This document shows positions 51,919 through 59,501 of a stretch of DNA of 59,501 nucleotides, piece by piece. Positions within the stretch are counted from its first letter, which is position 1; each line of letters opens with the position of its first letter. Below the pieces are notes generated by a model, which was not told the DNA's origin, did no database searches, and worked only from the letters and a program-made list of their open reading frames with translations. The translations under genes and the position numbers were made by a program. Origin of the DNA: CAZNXJ01 sp964577115 (lineage in GTDB: Bacteria > Planctomycetota > Planctomycetia > Pirellulales > Pirellulaceae); the NCBI GenBank assembly GCA_964577115.1, contig CAZNXJ010000032.1, positions 1 to 59,501 on the forward strand, given 5' to 3'.

Positions 51919-54591
51919 ATGTTGCGAGAGTGGGGCCGCGGGCTGAAGCGCCTCGGCGCGGGAATCATCATCGGTGCGCTGTTGGCGGCTGTCGCGTCGG
52001 GACAGGACATTCGGCTCCAGCCGGCGGAAAACAATCACGTCGCGATTCCGCGCGCCGCGCTGGGGAAGGAATTCCTCATGTCGGCCTCGCTGATTCCGCA
52101 ATCCGGCGCTCCGACGAGCACGGGTTTGGGCGGTCGGATTGTCTATTTCGAATTGTTCGCCGATGGCGTTGACATGTACGACTCGCCACAAGGCCAGGTC
52201 GTGACGACCGACTTGCCGGCGCGGCGCCTGCTGACCACGTTCCCGATCGTCGAGCAGCACGAGGATCGGATCGTCATTGATTTCAACAAAGGAATGCGCC
52301 GCGTTTTTACCGGCACCTGGTACTCAGATCGAGGCTTCCAGCCCGAAGCCGATTCCGTCCTATTTGAAGTGCCGCAAAGCCGCGTGTTCGAAGTGCGCCA
52401 GGGTGAACAGCGGCTGATGATCCGCCAGAGCGCTCAGGTACGTAGCCGCCAGCGCAACGCGGACGAAGAAGCACGCTATGAAGTGCGATACTTCCTTTCG
52501 CCATACCAGCCAAGCGACTTCAAACCGAAAGAGACGCTGGCGCGCGAAGAACGCTATATCCGCTACTTCGAAGTGGCTCCGCAGCTCGAACTGAATTCGG
52601 GGCGATCCACCTCCCATGTGGCGCGGTTCGACATTCGCCAGCCGATCGTCTTCTTTTACAGTGCCAATACGCCACCCGAATACGAGCAAGCGGTGCGCGA
52701 CGGCATCTTGTATTGGAACCGGGCGTTCGGCAGCGAGATTTTGCGCGCAGAGAAAGCTCCGCCCGAGGTGACGGCACCGAGTCCGGACTACAACGTGGTG
52801 CAGTGGGTTCCCTATGACAATGCGGGCTTCGCTTATGCCGACGCGCTGCTCGATCCTCGCACCGGTCAGACGCTACACGGGCAGGCGTACATCACGAGCG
52901 TGTTTGCGCTGAGCGGCAAACAGCGTGCGCGGGCCCTGCTGCGAACGCTCGCCGAAACGGTCAAGGAAGCCGAAGGCAAGGAAGGCGAAGGCGAGAAAAG
53001 TCTCGAACAGCGGTTGGAGCATCTCCACACACACCACTCGGGACACGGCGACGAACGATTTGGGATCGATTTTCTCAAGCCTGATTGCGCTTGCCGAACC
53101 AACTCCTACCTGTTTGCTCGGCAAATGATCGACGGGCTGGAGACGATGTTGGCGCAGGGCAATGTGAGTGACGCGAAGATCCTTGAAGCGTCCCAGGACT
53201 ACGTGCGCAACGTGGTCGCTCACGAAGTAGGCCATGTGCTCGGGCTGCGACACAATTTTGCCGGCAGCCTCGAAGGGAATGTGACCCCGGCCGAGCTGCA
53301 CCAATGGTTCGCCGATTACCTGACGAAAGAATCGCCTCCGGAGATGAAGGACAAGCTGACGACGAGCTCCGTGATGGAGTACTCGGATTACCCGGCAGCG
53401 GTCTTCAATGGTTGGAAAATTCGGACTACGGACACGGTGTTGCCCTACGATCGCGCGGCGATTCAGTGGGGCTATATGGACAGCAATGAGCCGAAGGAAA
53501 AGAAGCTGCTGTTCGGTACCGATGACGATTTGTTCCGCTATGGCGACCTGCGCGTCTTTGACTTTGGGCCCGAACCAGTGGTTTCGGCTTTCAGCCAGAT
53601 TAGCCGTAAACTGAAGAACCTGCCCAATTCGATCATCGAGCGATACATCGATTACAAGGCGCCACTGGATCCGCGGGACGCCCGGCCGCTCGAGGAAGTA
53701 CCGCTCGACGTCAGTTCGGCAGTGTTCGACATCACGCTCGAATACAACACGATCTTCCGCTGGTTCCAGGCCTCGACACGCTCGATTCGCTTGGAACGCG
53801 ACCTGCCTTATACGGACGAGCTGAATCGCGAGGAGCGGCTCAAGAAGTTGTGGGACAGCCTAAACGAGCAAGTTAAAAAGGCGGGCGGCATTGATCGGCT
53901 CGTCTTTTCCATCCTGCCGCTGAATCTCTCCCTGAACCTGAAGGAAACGCCGCAAGGTGTGACGCCGCCTGAGAAGTTCGATGCCGAGAAGCTCCACAAG
54001 CGCCTCGCCGAACTGCTCGATTCGCCCGCTTACAGCTCGTTCGTCGGCGCTGACGGGAAGACGTACAGCTTCACGGATGAGGAAAAAGAGCTGATCAAGA
54101 AGCGGGCGAAAGACTACTTCGCGAAGTACGAGAGCGAACTGATCAAAGCCGTGTGCCAGACGCTTGGCCGAGCCAGCCGCGATTTGGGCTCGGAAGTGAA
54201 TGGTGGCGTGTCGGATGACGACATCGTCGCGCAGCTCGAAAAGCAAATCATTGCCGTCGCGCGAGCGGTCATCATGGCCAAGGACGATTCAAAACGCCGC
54301 CGGGGTACCAACAAAAAGGCGATCGTCGAAGTTATCGATTTCAAGTACGACCTGGAAACGCGCATGGCGGCCGCGCAGATGCTGAGCGACAGCGTCGGAT
54401 CGTTCCGCGCGTGGTCGAAGGAGCAGCGCTCGAATCTGCACAACGAGCTGAAGTCAGAAGTGGAAGCCGCCCTGAACATCGGCGACTTCAAGTCCTTTAA
54501 CGACAGCCAACTCTCACGAAGCGTGCGCGAATGGTATCTCGATCAGCAGCGCGTGCTTCAGCTGCTGCCGCAGGCTCCCGGTTCCTCTTGA
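51919..54591 (+). CDS. Exported zinc metalloprotease (DUF5117/DUF4953-like, HEXXHXXGXXH)
   Basis: This 890-residue protein has a signal peptide (GAGIIIGALLAAVASG, cleavage before QDI). The zinc signature HEVGHVLGLRH spans 435-445 (His435, Glu436, His439, His445). The region around it includes the Met-turn-like SSVMEYSDYPA. The family (DUF5117/DUF4953) occurs as very large exported proteases in planctomycetes and Bacteroidetes, with unknown substrates. Residues about 200-400 form the N-terminal part, and a long charged helical C-terminal region (about 600-890) follows. GGGGAGA precedes the ATG at 51919. It is convergent with a CXXCH-containing secreted gene. Confidence 0.9.
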   Translation: MLREWGRGLKRLGAGIIIGALLAAVASGQDIRLQPAENNHVAIPRAALGKEFLMSASLIPQSGAPTSTGLGGRIVYFELFADGVDMYDSPQGQVVTTDLPARRLLTTFPIVEQHEDRIVIDFNKGMRRVFTGTWYSDRGFQPEADSVLFEVPQSRVFEVRQGEQRLMIRQSAQVRSRQRNADEEARYEVRYFLSPYQPSDFKPKETLAREERYIRYFEVAPQLELNSGRSTSHVARFDIRQPIVFFYSANTPPEYEQAVRDGILYWNRAFGSEILRAEKAPPEVTAPSPDYNVVQWVPYDNAGFAYADALLDPRTGQTLHGQAYITSVFALSGKQRARALLRTLAETVKEAEGKEGEGEKSLEQRLEHLHTHHSGHGDERFGIDFLKPDCACRTNSYLFARQMIDGLETMLAQGNVSDAKILEASQDYVRNVVAHEVGHVLGLRHNFAGSLEGNVTPAELHQWFADYLTKESPPEMKDKLTTSSVMEYSDYPAAVFNGWKIRTTDTVLPYDRAAIQWGYMDSNEPKEKKLLFGTDDDLFRYGDLRVFDFGPEPVVSAFSQISRKLKNLPNSIIERYIDYKAPLDPRDARPLEEVPLDVSSAVFDITLEYNTIFRWFQASTRSIRLERDLPYTDELNREERLKKLWDSLNEQVKKAGGIDRLVFSILPLNLSLNLKETPQGVTPPEKFDAEKLHKRLAELLDSPAYSSFVGADGKTYSFTDEEKELIKKRAKDYFAKYESELIKAVCQTLGRASRDLGSEVNGGVSDDDIVAQLEKQIIAVARAVIMAKDDSKRRRGTNKKAIVEVIDFKYDLETRMAAAQMLSDSVGSFRAWSKEQRSNLHNELKSEVEAALNIGDFKSFNDSQLSRSVREWYLDQQRVLQLLPQAPGSS

Positions 54592-54646
54592 TCCAGTTGG
54601 CCGAAGCGAACGAAGGGTTCGCGTAGACCACACGAGCGGCGGTTCG

Positions 54647-54680
54647 GCGAGTGCGGGCGGCATGGGGCGCCCGCACTCGC
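54647..54680. terminator. Bidirectional hairpin between convergent genes
   Basis: The perfect 13-bp stem GCGAGTGCGGGCG / CGCCCGCACTCGC encloses an 8-base loop. It sits between the metalloprotease (ending 54591) and the minus-strand gene ending at 54804. There is no T-tract. The nearby tandem 10-mer GCTCATGTTT (two copies, 54691-54710) is separate. Confidence 0.5.
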
Positions 54681-54719
54681 TGACGAGTCCGCTCATGTTT
54701 GCTCATGTTTGTCGTGTGA

Positions 54720-54802
54720 CCGCCGTAGCGCGGCTCACGCCAGTGCCAGGTCGCTTGTCGGCTGGGGCCGCTTGAAGCAAGCGGCGCCATGCACTACGGC
54801 GG
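54720..54802. repeat. Imperfect palindromic repeat-like element
   Basis: CCGCCGTAG (54720-54728) is inversely repeated as CTACGGCGG (54794-54802). The inner perfect hairpin GCCGCTTG-AAG-CAAGCGGC spans 54767-54785. The 83-base element has the look of a dispersed palindromic repeat unit and lies just behind the minus-strand gene. Only one copy is in the window. Confidence 0.4.
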
Positions 54803-54803
54803 A

Positions 54804-56036
54804 TTACTCGTCGAGCCCGACGATGCGCTGGTAGTACTTCTTCGAATGAACCGATGGATCGAACGGCGCGACCCAGCCCGTGTTGATGAATTCCGCGCGA
54901 ATGGACGGGTGCCGCGAATAGCCGTTCCAACTGATTGTCGACGGCTCCCAGGGATGGAACGAAAAGATTCCGTCCGCTCCGCGCACTCGCCCGTACCAGT
55001 CGCGACCTGGCTCGAAATCGCGCACGTGCGTATTCACCGTGTCGTGGCACTGCATGCACGAGATCCGATCGACATCGATGAACCCCCCGTCGTAATTGGC
55101 GGGCACGATGTGGTAGGAAGCCAGAGTCGTCGGCGCGGCCGTGCGTACGCCGTTGGTGCCTTCGCGCCAGTCTTCACCGAGCGCCGAACGGAAGGTGGTT
55201 TCTTTGAGCAGGCGCGTTATCAGCTGATCATCATTGACCGGAGGCAGGGTATCGATGCCCATCCGCTGCGAGAACGCCGTGCGGAGCGGATGACGCGATG
55301 TTAAGCGGCCTACGGTCAGCCGCAGCGGCTGGCGCAAGTGAGTCACGAGTCGCCGTAGCGGCGGCTGCTCCTGCCACTGCGGCCGAAGCTCTTCGACACG
55401 CTCCGCCAAGTCCTCGGCGGTCGGGAACGGGCGGAACGCATTCACGTCCCAGTCGTCCGACTCGCGGATTCGAACCCGCAGCTCGAACGGAACTTGCTCG
55501 CCTTGCGGAGACGTCATCATCAGCACTTCGCCGACAACGGCGCCGACGGGAAACGTCCAGGCGTAGCCCATCGAGCGATCCCCGCGCAAGTGCGTGCGGT
55601 AGTAGGTGACCGGCAGCGTGCGTCCGTTTTCGTCGAGCGGAAGCCAGAGGAAGCGGAACGTCGAGACGTTGGGGGAGCGATGCGTCCCGCCGGGAGCTCC
55701 CCAAGGAAACTCGAGGTTGCCGTTTCCAAAGGGTTCAGAACCGTTCGCCGAGATGTTGTAGTAGGCCCAGTGAACGCCGGGTAGAGCGCCGTCCCAATCC
55801 TGGTAGGCGCGAGGTATTTCGTCTTCTGTGTACAACATCAAGCGCGGATCGTCGAGGATCGCCTGGATGTCCGGATCATCGACCTTAGGTAGCAAATCGC
55901 GCAGGTACTTTGCTTTCTCGGGGGACATCAACTGGGGCACACGCGGCCTCTGCGGCTCTTGGGCCGAGAGCCCGACACCGTTTCCCAACCAAAGGATGCT
56001 TGAGAGAACGGCTACGAACCAGTGTCGCCACATCAC
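54804..56036 (-). CDS. Secreted hypothetical protein with one CXXCH heme-type motif (410 aa)
   Basis: A signal peptide starts MMWRHWFVAVLSSILWLGNGV and is cut near SAQ. The mature protein has one CMQCHD sequence (near residue 332), the covalent c-type heme motif. No other CXXCH is visible, and a distal Met ligand cannot be identified. The rest shows GVHWAYYNISANGSEPFGNGNLEFPWG and many Trp/Tyr residues. I do not know the family. A periplasmic monoheme electron-transfer role is plausible, but zinc or structural use of CXXCH is not excluded. It is convergent with the metalloprotease. Confidence 0.78.
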   Translation of the reverse strand: MMWRHWFVAVLSSILWLGNGVGLSAQEPQRPRVPQLMSPEKAKYLRDLLPKVDDPDIQAILDDPRLMLYTEDEIPRAYQDWDGALPGVHWAYYNISANGSEPFGNGNLEFPWGAPGGTHRSPNVSTFRFLWLPLDENGRTLPVTYYRTHLRGDRSMGYAWTFPVGAVVGEVLMMTSPQGEQVPFELRVRIRESDDWDVNAFRPFPTAEDLAERVEELRPQWQEQPPLRRLVTHLRQPLRLTVGRLTSRHPLRTAFSQRMGIDTLPPVNDDQLITRLLKETTFRSALGEDWREGTNGVRTAAPTTLASYHIVPANYDGGFIDVDRISCMQCHDTVNTHVRDFEPGRDWYGRVRGADGIFSFHPWEPSTISWNGYSRHPSIRAEFINTGWVAPFDPSVHSKKYYQRIVGLDE

Positions 56037-56612
56037 GAATGCTCCTATCGCTCGTGAAACGATTGAAGGAGACCTCCTGTCCTGACACTCCCAGGTCGCG
56101 TCGCGGTGGACGGTAAAGGAAGAGCCGCTCCCACCACCGTCGTATCGCCCAGTTGCCCAGTGATCCCGAATTTCAGCGGCGATCGACGAATGCGCCTGAC
56201 TCCTTGACCCCGGCGGATGACCGCGTCAGGTTCACCCCAACTCCGTTCGGGAAACCGCTCAGGGTAGATGAGGCCGCATAGTTTACGAGACCGGTACAGT
56301 TTGACTAGGGGGCGCAGGGCCCGTGGCTCCTCTATTTACTCATGTTGGGGAGGCAGGGCTGGTCGATTGAGGGGCCGAGCCGTGGGTGCCGCGCGAAGTG
56401 AGCTGGGGCACCAAGTTCGCCCGTAACCAAGATTTAGGCGAGCCGGCGCGATGGGCCCCCAGAGGGCGCGCAACGGCGAACGCGGATCCGCGCAAATGGC
56501 AAGATTTTTCGCGATTTCTCGGAAAAAAACGCAGGGCAAAGGGGTGCCACGGCTCAATCGTCCCCACCGCTAGGTGACGCTGGTTGCCCGTAACATCGGC
56601 GGTCTTGGGGAG
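56037..56612. other. Intergenic region, no gene seen
   Basis: These 576 bases lie between two minus-strand genes. Frames of 60-75 residues exist but share one region in both strands and have no domain. No riboswitch or tRNA was recognised. It must hold the promoter of the gene starting at 56036 and the end of the flavoprotein transcript. Confidence 0.45.
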
Positions 56613-57536
56613 CTATTCCGGACAGTCTTCGTCCTGCAACTCGCGGTGAATGGCCGTGGCGGCGATTGCACCTTCCGCGGCCGCAACGATGGCGAATTGT
56701 ACGTCGCCGTCGGCGTCGCCGGCCAGGAAGAGTCCTGGCGAGCCGGTTCCTTGCTTCCCGCGGGTAACGATCTGGCCGGCGGCGTCCAGTTCGCAGCCGA
56801 GATACTGCGGGAGCAGCGACCGCTGATACTGGTCGGTATTAAAGAAGAGGGCGTCGCAGGCGAGCGGCGGTCCCTCGGTGAACGCGATTTCTTGGAGCTT
56901 GCCATCAGCACCGTGGAGCGCCGTTGCGACCTCCTCGCGCCACTCGATACCGAGCTGCCGGAGTTGGCGGGCTTCGTCCTGCGTAATGACTTCGCCCTGC
57001 GTGCATGCGGTGACTCGGTCGCTCCACGTGCGCAGCATCAGTGCGAGGCCTACGGCGCGCTTCCCCTGCCCGAGCGCGACAAGGTGCTGGTCGCGGTGCT
57101 CCCATCCATCGCAGTAGGGGCAGTGATGGACCGTCGTCCCATAGTACTGCTCGATGTTGGCAATATTCGGCAAGACGTCGACGACCCCTGTTGCGAGCAA
57201 GAGTTTTCTCGCAAGGATCGGCTCGCCTGTCTCCGTTGCCACTTCGAACAACGTAGGCCAGTGCTGTGAGTTCTCGACACGTTGCAGCCGGCAGACTTTG
57301 CCGTCGACGTGCGTCGCGCCGTAATGGAGCGCCTGCTTGCGGCCGGCTTCGCGGAGGTTCCATGGGGAGATGCCTTCGAGGCCGAGATAGCCATGAACTT
57401 CACGAGCGGCGTAATTGCGAGGTTTGCCGTCGTCGAACACGACCACCGTTCTTCGGCAACGGGCGAGCACGATTGCTGCGCTCAGCCCCGCAGGGCCGCC
57501 GCCCACAATAGCAACATCGAATGGCGTTGGTTTCAT
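56613..57536 (-). CDS. Thioredoxin-reductase-like flavoprotein (NAD(P)/FAD-dependent oxidoreductase)
   Basis: This 307-residue protein has the FAD GGGPAGLSAA motif (12-21) and the redox disulfide C-P-Y-C (139-142). An NAD(P) region follows that pair, and the second FAD motif GLFLAGDADGDVQFAIVAAAEG is near the C-terminus. This is the thioredoxin reductase size and layout, but the start MKPTPFDVAIVGGG and the mid segments differ from canonical TrxB. Specificity (thioredoxin, bacillithiol or other) is open. It is divergent from the manganese catalase across 349 bases, which suggests an oxidative-stress regulon. Confidence 0.88.
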   Translation of the reverse strand: MKPTPFDVAIVGGGPAGLSAAIVLARCRRTVVVFDDGKPRNYAAREVHGYLGLEGISPWNLREAGRKQALHYGATHVDGKVCRLQRVENSQHWPTLFEVATETGEPILARKLLLATGVVDVLPNIANIEQYYGTTVHHCPYCDGWEHRDQHLVALGQGKRAVGLALMLRTWSDRVTACTQGEVITQDEARQLRQLGIEWREEVATALHGADGKLQEIAFTEGPPLACDALFFNTDQYQRSLLPQYLGCELDAAGQIVTRGKQGTGSPGLFLAGDADGDVQFAIVAAAEGAIAATAIHRELQDEDCPE

Positions 57537-57885
57537 ATCGGGGGAGAAGGCGTAATGAAGCGCTTTGCCACGGCACCCGTATGTGGCGAGGCGTTTCGAT
57601 GCGAGGCAACTTTCGGTCCCTTCCTCAAAAATCTTGAAACGCGAGCTGGCGGGGCGAGTGACCGAGCAGGGTAGGGGGCGCGAAAGGCCCTAGGGCCGCG
57701 GATGGGCGAGGGCACTGCGCCGGTGCCGAGTTATCTGGCGCGCTGCGAAGTTCCGGATCAAGCGACCGGTATTTTGGGCCGAGGGCGCGCCACTTGCCCG
57801 CTGCGAGATCACTTCGGCGTCTCGGGGCAGTAGGAACACAGGGTTCTGAATGCCAGGGATGCACAGGCCACGAAGGACCAATCGC
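57537..57885. other. Divergent promoter space, no gene seen
   Basis: These 349 bases separate the flavoprotein (minus) and catalase (plus). No convincing -35/-10 or OxyR/PerR-like operator was found by eye. No gene is supported. Confidence 0.4.
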
Positions 57886-58722
57886 ATGTTCTATCACGAC
57901 GGCGGAAAGCTGCAGTACGAGGTTAAGGTAACGAAGCCCAACCCGGTGTTTGCGAAAGCCCTCCAGCAGGCGATCGGCGGGCTGCAGGGCGAGATCCGCG
58001 TCTGTCTTCAGTACCTCTTCCAGGCCTGGGGAGCTCGCGGACCAGCCAAATACCGCGACATGTTGCTCCATACGGGTACGGAGGAGATGGCCCATATCGA
58101 GATGTTGGCGACGGCCGTAGCGCTGAACCTCGAGGGCGCTCCACTGGAAATGGAACAAGCAGCGAACGATCCCATTGTGATGGCGAAGCTTGGCGGTATG
58201 AACGTACAGCACGTCATTACCACTTGCATGGCGGCCATGCCTGTGGATGCCAGCGGTGTACCGTTCAACGCGAGCCACGTGTACGCGACGGGCAATATTG
58301 CGCATGACATGCTCGCCAATGCGGTAGCCGAGGCATCAGGTCGGATGCTCGCCTGCCAGCTCTACCGCATGACGGACGATCCAGGGATGAAGGATATGCT
58401 CGCGTTCTTAATTGCCCGAGACACGATGCATCAGAACCAGTGGATGGCGGCGTACGAGGAAGTGGGCGGACCGAAGGCGTTTCCCATTCCGACGAATTTC
58501 CCGCAGGAGCAGGAGATTCAGGAGGTGAGCTATGCGTTTCTCGCGACCGGCAAGGATGATTCTGTCCCGGTTCCCGAGGGCGCGTTTACGTCGGGCCAAT
58601 CGTACGACGGGAAGGGTGAGTTTTCTTCGAAGTACATGCCGCCGCAGGGAGGTACGGCATCGCTAGGGCCTGCCAGCCCAAAGGCGGCCGTCCAGACGAA
58701 TCAAATGGAACGCCGGCAGTAA
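57886..58722 (+). CDS. Manganese (non-heme) catalase
   Basis: This 278-residue di-manganese catalase dismutes hydrogen peroxide. It begins MFYHDGGKLQYEVKV, the family start, followed by GGLQGEIRVCLQY (Glu ligand), TGTEEMAHIEM (Glu and His ligands), AVAEASGRM (Glu) and RDTMHQNQW (His), completing the five-ligand site. The ATG at 57886 has AAGGA nine bases upstream; an earlier in-frame start at 57850 is less likely. No signal peptide, so cytoplasmic. It is followed after 53 bases by a Tat-signal-like gene. Confidence 0.94.
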   Translation: MFYHDGGKLQYEVKVTKPNPVFAKALQQAIGGLQGEIRVCLQYLFQAWGARGPAKYRDMLLHTGTEEMAHIEMLATAVALNLEGAPLEMEQAANDPIVMAKLGGMNVQHVITTCMAAMPVDASGVPFNASHVYATGNIAHDMLANAVAEASGRMLACQLYRMTDDPGMKDMLAFLIARDTMHQNQWMAAYEEVGGPKAFPIPTNFPQEQEIQEVSYAFLATGKDDSVPVPEGAFTSGQSYDGKGEFSSKYMPPQGGTASLGPASPKAAVQTNQMERRQ

Positions 58723-58775
58723 CCGCTCGCCGCTTCGCCACTTCGCATCCCTTTCTCAAGTCAGGAGCCATGGCC

Positions 58776-59420
58776 ATGCCACCATTCAGTCGGCGCAAGA
58801 TGCTTTTGGGGACCACGGCCGTCGCCGCCACCAGCGCGATCGGTTCGGGACACTTGCCAGCAGCCAGTAGCGCGCCGGATAGGCTCAGCGCGCGTCAGGT
58901 GCTCGCGCTTATACGGGGCACCGAGAGCGATTGGAATGCGGAGCGTCTCGGGATGGAGCCAGCGAAGCCCGTGCAACTCGCCGAACCGCTGCCGAGCCGC
59001 GTGCGCCGGAGGGTGGAGCCGGCGGTGGTGACGAGGCAAAAGCCCGACGGAACGCTGTTCGCGATCGGGCTCACTTTTTCCTGCGATCCACAGTTCGAAA
59101 ACGAATTAGCGGTAGACGGGATGTTGCTCGAAGTGACGCGTTTTAGCTATAGCGTTACGGAAGTGAGCTGGACGGCGGCGCGGGGTGCCCCGGTGTATGA
59201 AGACTACGCGCCCCGGTATGACTATGCGCGCGACGCGCGCTATCCCGAGGCGAAGCGGCACCAGATCGTGCCTCTGATCGGCAACGGCTATTTCGTCGGC
59301 TGCCAGCCGAGCGGCATCTGTGAATCGCCCGTACCGGGGCCGATTGCGTTCGATGTGAACGACCACCAGTATGACGACCACGCGGGATACTACGTCGTCA
59401 CGATCTGGGGCTTGGCATAA
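58776..59420 (+). CDS. Tat-signal-like exported hypothetical protein (214 aa)
   Basis: The ATG at 58776 has AGGAG eight bases upstream; one at 58770 is possible. The N-terminus SRRKMLLGTTAVAATSAIGSG is twin-arginine-like (Arg-Arg plus hydrophobic stretch). The mature protein contains NELAVDGMLLEV, YEDYAPRYDYARDARYPEAKRH and DVNDHQYDDHAGYYVVTIWGLA, rich in Asp, Tyr and His, possibly metal-binding. No family recognised. Co-directional with the catalase gene at a short distance, it may share its transcript. Confidence 0.75.
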   Translation: MPPFSRRKMLLGTTAVAATSAIGSGHLPAASSAPDRLSARQVLALIRGTESDWNAERLGMEPAKPVQLAEPLPSRVRRRVEPAVVTRQKPDGTLFAIGLTFSCDPQFENELAVDGMLLEVTRFSYSVTEVSWTAARGAPVYEDYAPRYDYARDARYPEAKRHQIVPLIGNGYFVGCQPSGICESPVPGPIAFDVNDHQYDDHAGYYVVTIWGLA

Positions 59421-59501
59421 CGCCACCGCAGTCGTTCGATCGCACACGCCTCACTTCCGCCACAACCACCCCTGCCTCAAATTCGTCCCATTCGCCCTAT
59501 T
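59421..59501. other. Window end, no gene seen
   Basis: The last 81 bases contain no gene and end the window inside an intergenic region. Confidence 0.4.

Noticed and set aside
56037..56612. Riboswitch or small gene in the 576-base spacer
   Set aside because: Frames overlap on both strands and no known aptamer core could be laid out.

Overview
The window is a GC-rich (roughly 60-65 percent) bacterial chromosomal segment with one 100-base run of N (33942-34041), so it is scaffolded draft or metagenome-derived sequence. No rRNA or taxonomic marker settles the organism. The gene content points to a planctomycete (Pirellulales-like): a DUF1207 outer-membrane protein, a large VWA/glycine-repeat exported protein, a very large exported HEXXH metalloprotease of the DUF4953/DUF5117 type, a sigma-54 activator, a eukaryote-like Ser/Thr kinase, and many short-leader genes with GTG or TTG starts. 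This placement is inference.

Layout. 1-86: tRNA-Arg(CCT). 606-6492: signalling block with a hybrid histidine kinase, a small helical-bundle protein and a sigma-54-dependent response regulator. 6972-9693: a hypothetical gene, an alpha/beta hydrolase and an acyltransferase. 9737-16618: a five-gene minus-strand glycoside cluster (GT4 glycosyltransferase, HAD hydrolase, second GT4, GH13_18-type phosphorylase, GT81 glucosyl-3-phosphoglycerate synthase). This is the most interesting metabolic system here; it could make, dephosphorylate and phosphorolyse glucosylglycerate-like solutes. 17047-25922: peroxiredoxin, cupin plus ligA, UvrA and several unknowns. 26024-31122: a ThiF/MoeB-type adenylyltransferase and a complete ribose/xylose-type ABC importer. 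31412-33925: a tiny Asp-rich lipoprotein, a Ser/Thr kinase and LhgO.

34341-42364: DUF1207 protein, TsaD, the 1372-aa VWA/glycine-repeat protein and a secreted unknown. 42920-48635: SLC13/RCK transporter, HtrA-like protease, SDR, GGQ release-factor-like protein, LRR membrane protein and a small Cys-pair protein. 48705-51240: Kbl, SufE and an isolated ribosomal protein L24 gene. 51919-56036: metalloprotease convergent with a CXXCH-containing secreted protein. 56613-59420: an oxidative-stress group of thioredoxin-reductase-like flavoprotein, manganese catalase and a Tat-signal-like protein.

Several convergent intergenic spaces hold strong hairpins. One clear intrinsic terminator lies behind the VWA gene (36449-36490). 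No CRISPR array, insertion sequence, phage or plasmid gene was seen. The window reads as ordinary core chromosome with lineage-specific genes.
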